NCBI GenBank assembly: GCA_014238905.1
Contig: JABAAE010000006.1
Span: 248,001-312,000, forward strand
From: Planctomycetota bacterium
GTDB taxonomy: Bacteria; Planctomycetota; Planctomycetia; Pirellulales; Pirellulaceae
Reading direction: 5' to 3'
DNA length: 64,000 bases
This document shows positions 57,430-64,000 of the stretch, in pieces; within the stretch, counting starts at the first letter, position 1; every line of letters begins with the position of its first letter. The notes beneath the pieces are model-generated. The model made no database searches and was not told the origin of the DNA. It saw only the letters and a program-made list of their open reading frames with translations. The position numbers were made by a program, and so were the translations under genes.

Positions 57430-57593
57430 AGAGCCAGCAGCCAGATTTCCCGGCGTAGAGCACCCAAACCGAAATCCGGTAGACAGGAACAGAGGCTCGA
57501 TAACCAGTCAGATTACCAGCACACGCTCAATTTTGAACCAACGCCACAAATAGCCAGCAGCCCCTTTTCTCCAAACTGCTTGCCAGATGTTTA

Positions 57594-58364
57594 TCAACGG
57601 ATTTCTGGCTTTTCTTTTACGGGCTTTTCTTTTACGGGCTTGGAGATCTTGCGGATACGAATATTGCGATAAGCAGTGCGGGTTTCGAAAGCCGATAATC
57701 CCAATGGAGTTGACAGTTCTACTTCCGGACGAATTCCAATTTTTCGGCCCTTGATATCCTGTTGGATTATTTTTTTTCCGTTGATCCAACAGGTAATTTG
57801 TTCTGCTCGGACCTGAGTCCGGATTTTGTACCATTTCCCCTCATCAAATTTCATAAATTTCGTCGTCTCATTTTCCGAGGCATCCTTGTCGTCAATATTG
57901 GAAAGCCCTACCACCGCTCCAGCCCATCCCGCCACAATCAGACTGATATAAGACTCTTTGACCGGCATCGTCAGCCCGACGAAAAAATCTAACCCCTCGA
58001 TTGGCATAGCCTCCAATTCAATCTCATAATCAATCCGAGGTGGCTTGCCGGTATAGGTGATTCCCGTAATCGGACTACCATAATCCATTACGATTCGGCC
58101 CTCGGCAACATTGACTTCCCCTTCGCCGCCAAATTTTGTTACCTTCCATCCCTTCAGGGTTTTTCCGTCAAAAAGCATATCCCATCCCTCAATAGCTTTA
58201 GGCGGGGATACTAATTCCTCTTCTTTTTTTTCTTGGGAAATGAGAGGTTCAGCACTTGGCTTGGCATCCTGCGTAGATGCATCCTGCGTAGATGCATCCT
58301 CTGCAACCGCGACAAAGGAAACCAAAAACACTAAAACAGAGAGGATGGAGTTTGATTGAATCAT
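57594..58364 (-). CDS. DUF1080 (3-keto-disaccharide hydrolase-like) secreted protein
   Basis: The 256-residue protein has a signal peptide (1-21) and a Ser/Thr/Asp/Gln-rich linker, then the DUF1080 lectin-like jelly roll: GWDMLFDGKTLKGWKV at the start of the domain, IRTQVRAEQITCWINGKKI late in it, and the closing strand AYRNIRIRKI. DUF1080 proteins are abundant in planctomycetes and some act on 3-keto-disaccharides; the residues for that activity are not verified here. Two short tandem repeats occur in the coding region: DASTQ at the N-terminus and KPVKE at the C-terminus. The C-terminal tail beyond residue 245 consists of those repeats. Confidence 0.9.
   Translation of the reverse strand: MIQSNSILSVLVFLVSFVAVAEDASTQDASTQDAKPSAEPLISQEKKEEELVSPPKAIEGWDMLFDGKTLKGWKVTKFGGEGEVNVAEGRIVMDYGSPITGITYTGKPPRIDYEIELEAMPIEGLDFFVGLTMPVKESYISLIVAGWAGAVVGLSNIDDKDASENETTKFMKFDEGKWYKIRTQVRAEQITCWINGKKIIQQDIKGRKIGIRPEVELSTPLGLSAFETRTAYRNIRIRKISKPVKEKPVKEKPEIR
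57609..57638 (-). repeat. 15-bp tandem repeat in DUF1080 gene (C-terminus)
   Basis: Two exact copies of CTTTTCTTTTACGGG (57609-57623 and 57624-57638) encode the KPVKE repeats at the end of the DUF1080 protein. Confidence 0.9.
58264..58300 (-). repeat. 15-bp tandem repeat in DUF1080 gene (N-terminus)
   Basis: GCATCCTGCGTAGAT is present at 58264-58278 and 58279-58293, with a 7-bp third partial copy, encoding DASTQ repeats right after the signal peptide. Confidence 0.9.
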
Positions 58365-58417
58365 CTTTGAGCTTCCGGATTTTTGACTTGATTTTAACCG
58401 CTAAATGATTGAGATTC

Positions 58418-59809
58418 ATGCCGAAAAAACGAGGTCCAGTTTTTTTTCTGAAAGTAATAGGCAGCATCACGTTAATCGCGTTGCCATTTATTATTCATTT
58501 TTTAATTTCTTGGCTGATGACACCGAGTACCGTCGTCCGCTTGGCTGGTGGACCCGACGGAGGTCGTTATCAGGAATTGATGGGGTCATTGGCAAACACC
58601 CTGAGGGACTCAACCCAATTTAGGAAAGTAACGGTCACCTCCAGTCTGGGAACCTACGAAAACCTGCGTCTTCTGAATAATCGCGAGGTCGATTTCGCCT
58701 TAATTCAATCCGGTTCAGATGCGGAATCCGATCTGTCTAACCACCATCATTTGGTAGCATTCGTGTCAAATGTCTACCCTGAAATGGCGCATTTCATCGT
58801 GAATCCTTCCCTGACTGACGAACAAATTCGCAATCGGTCTTTTGGCCGGTTTGCAATCGGAAAAAAAGACATGGGAGACTCCAGGTTGGGCAACGCATTT
58901 GTTGAACATCTCGATTTAAGAGCGACTGCCACCGAGATTGTTGAACTGGACTATTCAGAAATCAAGCAGGGATTCAATCGATCGGAACTGGGCGCGGCCA
59001 TCATCAGCGTCGGACTTGGATCGACTTTTGTCGATCAACTCGTTACCCAGGGCAAATGCCGGTTAGTTTCTTTCCCTTTGAGAGATGCTTTTCTGCAAAA
59101 GCACATTGCTTATTCCAGCGGTTCAATTCCCAAAGGTTGCTATATCAATTTTAACGGTGCCGAAGAAAATGAAAACGTAGAATCCGTCATGGTGAATGCA
59201 CAACTGATTACCCGGCTCGATATTCCTGCCACCACAGTTAACGCTGTCTTGAAGACGGTGCATCATGCCGGGTTTTTAAAACAAAACCAACTCCTTGAAC
59301 TTTATCAAAACGGAAAATCGTACGCCCTCAAGAAGCCAGATTTTTCAATTCATCCGGCTGCCGACCGATTTTATAATCCCAGCATCCGACCATTTATCAA
59401 TCCCGAACTTGTGGACGCCACTGAGGGAATCCGTTCATTTGTATTTTCGGGACTGATTGGTTTATTTGTCGTCGCCCGCTGGCTAAAAATCCGCTCAGCG
59501 CGCAAGCACGCCCATCAACTCGATGAATACATTGTCCGACTTTTGGAAATTGAGACCGAACAAATGCAACTCGATCGAAATTACACCAATTCGGATCTTC
59601 AATTTCTCGAGGATCGACTGGACGAAATTACAAAATTACGCAGCAATGCCCTACGCGAATTCACCGCACACGAACTGAAAGACGACCCGGCGATTGAGTG
59701 TTTTATTTCAATGAGCCACGCCCTTAGCGAAAAAATCAATTCCAAGCTCACACGGGACGCGATCCGCAAACCCAACCAGACAAACGAGAACGAATCAAAT
59801 GATGTCTAA
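58418..59809 (+). CDS. Membrane-anchored TAXI-type solute-binding protein with C-terminal cytoplasmic coiled coil
   Basis: From the ATG at 58418 the product has 463 residues. An N-terminal hydrophobic helix (about 12-32) precedes a TAXI-type periplasmic binding domain (40-320): VVRLAGGPDGGRYQELMGSL, VTVTSSLGTYENLRLLNNREVDFALIQSG in parts, and the SVGLGSTFVDQL segment. A second membrane helix (about 344-360) then leads into a charged helical region of about 100 residues (DEYIVRLLEIETEQM). Ordinary TAXI proteins are secreted and feed TRAP DctQM permeases; neither of those genes is next to it. This layout suggests sensing or regulation of an unknown membrane partner. It is divergent from the DUF1080 gene. 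Confidence 0.8.
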   Translation: MPKKRGPVFFLKVIGSITLIALPFIIHFLISWLMTPSTVVRLAGGPDGGRYQELMGSLANTLRDSTQFRKVTVTSSLGTYENLRLLNNREVDFALIQSGSDAESDLSNHHHLVAFVSNVYPEMAHFIVNPSLTDEQIRNRSFGRFAIGKKDMGDSRLGNAFVEHLDLRATATEIVELDYSEIKQGFNRSELGAAIISVGLGSTFVDQLVTQGKCRLVSFPLRDAFLQKHIAYSSGSIPKGCYINFNGAEENENVESVMVNAQLITRLDIPATTVNAVLKTVHHAGFLKQNQLLELYQNGKSYALKKPDFSIHPAADRFYNPSIRPFINPELVDATEGIRSFVFSGLIGLFVVARWLKIRSARKHAHQLDEYIVRLLEIETEQMQLDRNYTNSDLQFLEDRLDEITKLRSNALREFTAHELKDDPAIECFISMSHALSEKINSKLTRDAIRKPNQTNENESNDV

Positions 59810-59928
59810 AAGGCCCCCGAGAGAACGGTACTGGGATCGTTAAACGCTCGCCGGCATCGTGTACAACCCTCTAAGGCACATCTACCACCGCTGAATCTCG
59901 CGAGGTCGCTCCGGCGAGGTCAACAATG

Positions 59929-60708
59929 CTATCCAAATCGCTGAATCACTTTATTGGTAAGAGTCGGTGCCAACCGATCCATCAGCACCAGACCCTTGGC
60001 ACCTAGGGTCAGTATAATTTCATGCTTGCCGGTGGTCATGGCTTGCAATGTCTTTCTGGCGACGGCCTCGGCAGTCATGGCGTTTTCAGATTTCCATTCT
60101 CGATGGCTGTTGTTTTCCACAGCATTATCAAACAAATCGCTCTTGGTCGTCGACGGACTGACCAGCAGAAGGCTCACATCATTACCGAGTTCGGCCCGCA
60201 GCGCATCTGAAAAACCATGCAATGCAAATTTTGAGGCGCAGTATTCGCTTTTCTCTGGCACTGCTCGATGCCCAAGAACGCTACTAATGTTAACCAATAA
60301 CGGCTTGGTCCCTTTCCGCAAAATTGGCAATGCGATTCGAATCAATTCAACCGGGGAAAAAAAATTGACTTCCATCACTCTCCTCAGAACATCAGGTGAT
60401 GAATCTTCAAACCTCCCCAATCCGCTTACCCCGGCATTGTTGATCAGCCCATCCAATCCATCGAAATGTTCAACCGATTTCTCCATCAAAACAGACCGGT
60501 GCGCCGCGTCGGTAATATCTCCGGCAACCATGTGTATCTGATCCTCGGATATTGCAAACTGCAGTAATCGCTCCAGATTTTGGAGACGACGAGCCGTCAC
60601 AATCAAACGACAATTACGTTGAAGCAATTGACGCGCAATTTCAAATCCAATCCCACTCGAGGCTCCAGTGACAAGGAATCTCAAGTCCTTAAGTCGCCGT
60701 TTTGGCAT
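59929..60708 (-). CDS. Short-chain dehydrogenase/reductase
   Basis: The 259-residue protein has the classical SDR signature: TGASSGIG at 14-21 (NAD(P)-binding), the NNAG motif (LINNAGVSGLG), the catalytic Ser in ISSVLG and Tyr-x3-Lys in SEYCASKFAL. Substrate and cofactor are not predictable. Its ATG overlaps the stop codon of hflX as TGATG, so the two are translationally coupled. The Ser/Tyr/Lys triad appears complete. Confidence 0.92.
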   Translation of the reverse strand: MPKRRLKDLRFLVTGASSGIGFEIARQLLQRNCRLIVTARRLQNLERLLQFAISEDQIHMVAGDITDAAHRSVLMEKSVEHFDGLDGLINNAGVSGLGRFEDSSPDVLRRVMEVNFFSPVELIRIALPILRKGTKPLLVNISSVLGHRAVPEKSEYCASKFALHGFSDALRAELGNDVSLLLVSPSTTKSDLFDNAVENNSHREWKSENAMTAEAVARKTLQAMTTGKHEIILTLGAKGLVLMDRLAPTLTNKVIQRFG

Positions 60709-62099
60709 CAGGCCACATCTTCCACAATAGACTCATTGGCATCGGGCCCCTGGTCGTCGGGTGCCTTGGGTTTTCCATCACCAGCTCCAGGATTTTCCAA
60801 CGCCTCCACTGATCGATCGATGACAGTCACTGCAGGATCATTCAGGCGGCCAAGAAAACGTGATGGCATTCGGCAATGGATTCGAACTTTGTCATCTGAG
60901 AATGTTGTAGAGAGAACATCGCCATGAGCCGAACAGTAGGCAATCAAACGTCCATTATCGATGTTTGTTTCGATATCGACTTCGCGAAACGTTCGACTTA
61001 ATGCTTCGCTGACAGCAAAAGAAAAATGTTCAAGCCCCGAACTACTGACTGCGCTGACCGGAATTGCATTCGGATATCGATTCATCACACTTTGTACATA
61101 AACGTCCGAATCAGCCACATCGATTTTATTGACAACCAGCAGCGTATCTTTCTCTTCAATCCCCAACTCCTTGAGAACATCGTAAACCGCCGAAATCTGA
61201 TCGCGAACCGCAGGGTTACTGCCATCACATACGTGAATCAACAAGTCCGCCTGATTTGCCTCTTCAAGCGTTGCTTTAAAACTCGCAATTAAGCGATGTG
61301 GTAAGTTCCGAATAAAACCAACGGTATCGCTTAACAAGACCGGTCCCCAACTGGGAAGCTGCCACCGTCTGGTCCGGGTGTCCAGTGTTGCGAAAAGCTT
61401 GTCTTCAGCCAGAACCGATGCTTCGGTAAGACGATTCATCAAAGTGCTCTTGCCGGCGTTGGTGTAGCCCACCAACGAAACGGTCATTTTATCTCTTCTG
61501 GAAGAAACTTGACGTTCTTTACGCCGTTCAAATTCATGTAACTCAGATTTAAGATCATGAATTCTCTTCTCGACCAGACGACGATCGGTTTCAAGTTGTT
61601 TCTCTCCGGGGCCCCTCATGCCGACGCCCATTTTCATGCGTGACAGGTGAGTCCACATTCTTTTCAAGCGGGGAAGAGCATATTCCAATTGGGCCAACTC
61701 CACCGCTAAACGGGATTCGTAAGTTTGGGCGTGCGTTGAAAAAATATCGAGGATTAATTCGGTGCGATCGAGGACCTTCACTCCCAGTGATTTTTCCAGA
61801 TTTCTAGTCTGGCTGGGCGCCAAATCATTATCAAAAATAACCAGGTCCGCTTTGAAATGGTCCACAAGCGTGACCAATTCTTCGACTTTCCCAGAACCCA
61901 AGTATGAATTCGGACTCGGTGTCTCTCGTCTTTGGGTCATGCCGCCTACCACAATTGCGCCAGCGGTCTTAGCCAAACCTGTAAGTTCTTCCAACGGATC
62001 ACAGTCAGAACTCCGCCCCGGAAGCAACACACAAACAAGAATAGCGCGTTCCCCCGCAGCTTTCTCGCCTCGTTCTCGATCGTGCAAAAAACTCTCCAT
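60708..62099 (-). CDS. hflX: Ribosome-associated GTPase HflX
   Basis: The protein has 463 residues with the HflX N-terminal domain (1-200, including the DRTELILDIFSTHAQ and GPGEKQLETDRRL segments) and a GTPase domain: G1 GYTNAGKST at 211-219, G3 DTVGFIRNLP and G4 NKID. HflX splits 70S ribosomes under stress and is a conserved GTPase. The C-terminal region (380-463) extends past the GTPase domain with an acidic, Gly/Pro-rich tail. The next gene is read from an overlapping TGATG. The start ATG was kept; no clearly better one is visible. Confidence 0.95.
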   Translation of the reverse strand: MESFLHDRERGEKAAGERAILVCVLLPGRSSDCDPLEELTGLAKTAGAIVVGGMTQRRETPSPNSYLGSGKVEELVTLVDHFKADLVIFDNDLAPSQTRNLEKSLGVKVLDRTELILDIFSTHAQTYESRLAVELAQLEYALPRLKRMWTHLSRMKMGVGMRGPGEKQLETDRRLVEKRIHDLKSELHEFERRKERQVSSRRDKMTVSLVGYTNAGKSTLMNRLTEASVLAEDKLFATLDTRTRRWQLPSWGPVLLSDTVGFIRNLPHRLIASFKATLEEANQADLLIHVCDGSNPAVRDQISAVYDVLKELGIEEKDTLLVVNKIDVADSDVYVQSVMNRYPNAIPVSAVSSSGLEHFSFAVSEALSRTFREVDIETNIDNGRLIAYCSAHGDVLSTTFSDDKVRIHCRMPSRFLGRLNDPAVTVIDRSVEALENPGAGDGKPKAPDDQGPDANESIVEDVA

Positions 62100-62308
62100 A
62101 AGTTGATGGTGATATTCTCCTCACCAGTATAACCCAATATGAAATAAAGCGAAAAAGGGGCGTGCCATTTATCGAATCGAAAAGAGAATCCCTTACTACG
62201 ATCAATCCACTTGGTATAACATTGCGATTGGACCGTCGCCGGACGTACAAAACCTCTGGGCGATTCTCCAATCTACAACTTTTTGTTTGACACCCTTTGA
62301 GTATCACC

Positions 62309-63010
62309 ATGCAAAACGAGAATTACGACGTCGACTCGCTTGCCGCTTATTTGCATATTGAAAAACAAAAGGTTGAAAAACTGGCTAGTCGTGGCAAAAT
62401 TCCCGGGAAACGGATCGATGGAGATTGGCAATTCTCCCCAGCAGAAATCCATCACTGGTTGGAAAAGCAGCTTGGCGTCCTGGATTCCGAAGAATTGGCC
62501 CAAATGGAAGGAGCCATGGCGCGCCAATCATCCGCTTTACCCGAAGACTCGCGAATATCGAACCTGCTTTCTCCCGAGACAATCGCTATCCCGTTTCCTG
62601 CAAAAACAAAGGCTTCGGTCATACAATCGATTACCAATCTGGCAGCATCCACGGGTCTTCTTTGGGACGTTGAAAAAATGGTCTCCGCATTAAGAGCCCG
62701 TGAAGAAATGCAAAGCACCGCCCTCGAGTGTGGTGTTGCGCTTCTTCACCCCAGAAGACCGTTAGCATCGATTCTTGCGCAACCACTGCTAGCTCTGGGA
62801 GTTACGCCCCGTGGCGTTCCTTTTGGTGGCCATTCCATGACAGATATCTTTTGGCTGATATGCTCTACAGACGAAACAACTCATCTTAAAACATTAGCTC
62901 GCATCAGCAGAGTGTTGGCGGTCGAAGGATTTTTGGAAGAAATAAGAGACGCTACAAACGCCCAGGAAGTTTACGACATTGTTTGCCGAATAGAAGGGGG
63001 ATTGATCTAA
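62309..63010 (+). CDS. HTH (excisionase-like) domain fused to PTS EIIA-type domain
   Basis: From ATG 62309 the product has 233 residues. Residues 5-55 form an excisionase/MerR-type DNA-binding helix-turn-helix (DVDSLAAYLHIEKQKVEKLA, PGKRIDGDWQFSPAEIHHWL). From about 88 to 230 is a PTS EIIA domain of the fructose/nitrogen type, with the phosphorylatable His in ALLHPR (His147) and the VPFGGHSM region. The frame is open to a TTG at 62297, but MQNENYDVDSL begins the family-like domain. Fusion of DNA binding with an EIIA could let phosphorylation state control transcription. The gene is on the plus strand, divergent from hflX and convergent with the release-factor-like gene. Confidence 0.87.
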   Translation: MQNENYDVDSLAAYLHIEKQKVEKLASRGKIPGKRIDGDWQFSPAEIHHWLEKQLGVLDSEELAQMEGAMARQSSALPEDSRISNLLSPETIAIPFPAKTKASVIQSITNLAASTGLLWDVEKMVSALRAREEMQSTALECGVALLHPRRPLASILAQPLLALGVTPRGVPFGGHSMTDIFWLICSTDETTHLKTLARISRVLAVEGFLEEIRDATNAQEVYDIVCRIEGGLI

Positions 63011-63041
63011 CCGCATGATCGCTCAGACCATACCTTGGTTT

Positions 63042-63539
63042 TCATCGCAGACGATGCAATCCCAGAGCTTGACGATGCCGATTAAAAAATTCAAACGCGG
63101 CCGGGCTTTGCCGAATAAACTTCAGCAGCTGTGAATTGGAACAGCCTAACTTCGCGGTCACTCCGGACATATCAAATCCAGTCTGAAACAATCGATCCAT
63201 GACTTCGGCCAAAACGATTGGAAAATCCGAGTGCCTGACATTCACGGAGATCTTACCATTTTTTATTCGGGAAGCCGTCATTCGACCGACTGATTCATCA
63301 CGGGGTGTTCGGAAGTTAATTGCCAGCTTATGTCGCAACCTTTGTAGTGCAACCCGTTTATTATCCGCCTGGCTACGTCTTTCGGTCGCTTCTCCGGAAA
63401 GACCAGAATCCTTGTGGCTGATCACAACAGCGGTTTCGACCTTATTTCGGTGTTGCCCTCCAGGCCCGCTACCGCGGGTGCGAATAACTTCACAACAATC
63501 GAGCAAGGCGACGTCGGTTAGCTCGCAAGGGTGCACCAT
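63042..63539 (-). CDS. GGQ peptidyl-tRNA hydrolase/release-factor-like protein
   Basis: The 165-residue product contains the class I release factor domain with its catalytic GGQ: RTRGSGPGGQHRNKVETAV, GGQ at 27-29, the motif that triggers hydrolysis of peptidyl-tRNA on the ribosome. The recognition domains of RF1/RF2 are absent, so it is a short RF-H/ArfB-type protein. ArfB needs a basic C-terminal tail to enter the empty mRNA channel; here the tail (EFFNRHRQALGLHRLR) is only moderately basic. It is on the minus strand, 27 bp downstream of the SGNH hydrolase stop, so the two may be co-transcribed. Confidence 0.9.
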   Translation of the reverse strand: MVHPCELTDVALLDCCEVIRTRGSGPGGQHRNKVETAVVISHKDSGLSGEATERRSQADNKRVALQRLRHKLAINFRTPRDESVGRMTASRIKNGKISVNVRHSDFPIVLAEVMDRLFQTGFDMSGVTAKLGCSNSQLLKFIRQSPAAFEFFNRHRQALGLHRLR

Positions 63540-63566
63540 GAAACAACTACCCGTTCACTCTTAAGA

Positions 63567-64000
63567 TTAAGGACGATTCTCTGGGATGGCACGGATCGCC
63601 TTGCCACGAGACCACTTGATCACACTGGCCAACCGGTCTTTTCCACGCTGAAAATAAGCAAAGTCCAGTGTCTGGACTTTGCTTTCGAATTGCGAAATAA
63701 CATCGATTTCCCAACCGGGCGTAGTACGAATCAGCTTGTTTTGCTGCAGCGACTTTGTGATCCACCGGGCAATTAATTGGTGGGTACCGATCGATGGGTG
63801 AACATGGTCAACCAAAAATTCATCCCCGACCAGAGAGTGGGCACTCATTTTTTCCAGCTCAGTTTGTAAATCGATAAAAACAATTTTTGATTTGCCAACC
63901 AATCGTTGTTGGGCACGCCGTGTCGCCAATTCCAGCGTCTCACGTAGAGCCTTCGTCATTCTAAGTGGGCACAAGTCATTTTCAATCGCTAGATTCATCT
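63567..64000 (-). CDS. SGNH/GDSL-type hydrolase, C-terminal part (5' end outside window)
   Basis: The frame is open to the right edge, and about 144 residues are visible. The segment SAHSLVGDEFLVDHVHPSIGTHQLIARWI carries the D-x-x-H part of an SGNH hydrolase active site (the catalytic Asp and His in DHVHP). The N-terminal nucleophile block would lie outside the window. An in-frame Met at 63998 is unlikely to be the true start, because nothing before the DHVHP segment resembles the SGNH N-terminus. The downstream release-factor-like gene is 27 bp away. Confidence 0.75.
   Translation of the reverse strand, partial: MNLAIENDLCPLRMTKALRETLELATRRAQQRLVGKSKIVFIDLQTELEKMSAHSLVGDEFLVDHVHPSIGTHQLIARWITKSLQQNKLIRTTPGWEIDVISQFESKVQTLDFAYFQRGKDRLASVIKWSRGKAIRAIPENRP

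Noticed and set aside
1-64000. CRISPR array, insertion sequence or prophage
   Set aside because: No regularly spaced direct repeats with unique spacers, no transposase or integrase motifs and no phage structural genes were recognised on either strand.

Overview
The window looks like chromosome of a planctomycete, most likely a Pirellulales-type marine or aquatic lineage. This rests on family content rather than a marker gene. It carries a DUF1559 pseudopilin-like protein with the H-x9-DG ending, a DUF1080 protein, a DUF1570 metallopeptidase-like protein, an ASPIC/UnbV (FG-GAP repeat) lipoprotein, a sulfatase, a sulfotransferase, a kelch-symporter fusion and a Cys-rich secreted protein. By eye the GC content is moderate (upper 40s percent). 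Genes lie on both strands in mostly short transcription units, with several long gene-poor gaps. No rRNA, tRNA, CRISPR array, insertion sequence or phage module was recognised.

Layout. 1-7.7 kb (minus): a gliding-type ABC exporter pair (permease fused to a GldG-like domain, cut by the window edge, plus its ATPase), nadB, and a 974-residue membrane protein with a low-complexity tail. 7.7-8.9 kb: gene-poor gap. 8.9-15.8 kb: a condensation-domain acyltransferase-like protein, a CorA-like membrane protein, astB (minus), a TPR protein and an UnbV lipoprotein. 16-20.9 kb: the DUF1559 protein, a bidirectional terminator, the Cys-rich secreted protein with a perfect inverted repeat upstream, and an ECF sigma factor overlapping its probable anti-sigma gene. 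21-29 kb: a UxaA-type dehydratase, a lidless Hsp70, a sulfatase and a FucU/RbsD mutarotase. 29-36 kb: a secretin-like periplasmic protein with an RGG-type tail, a DUF1570 protein, a Gfo/Idh/MocA oxidoreductase and a sulfotransferase.

36-42.4 kb is the protein-quality-control block: pheA divergent from dnaK, followed by clpB. dnaK has a near-perfect sigma-54 (-24/-12) promoter, the strongest regulatory signal in the window. 42.5-48.6 kb holds a winged-helix-like protein, a GGDEF diguanylate cyclase, a thiolase, a secreted unknown and a DisA/DacZ-type diadenylate cyclase, so makers of both c-di-GMP and c-di-AMP lie within 6 kb. 48.9-53.9 kb is a co-directional surface-glycan cluster: two glycosyltransferase-like proteins, a tandem methyltransferase and a GT-like unknown. 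53.9-64 kb: kelch/sodium-symporter fusion, flavin reductase-like protein, DUF1080 protein, membrane-anchored TAXI-type binding protein, hflX overlapping a short-chain dehydrogenase, a helix-turn-helix/PTS-EIIA fusion, a GGQ release-factor-like protein and the end of an SGNH hydrolase.

The best candidates for new biology are the sigma-54 promoter of dnaK with its flanking direct repeats, the DacZ-like cyclase with an altered RHR motif, the HTH-EIIA fusion, the TAXI protein without transporter partners, the glycan cluster with its fused enzymes, and a recurrent pattern of 15-18 bp tandem duplications in coding and leader sequences.
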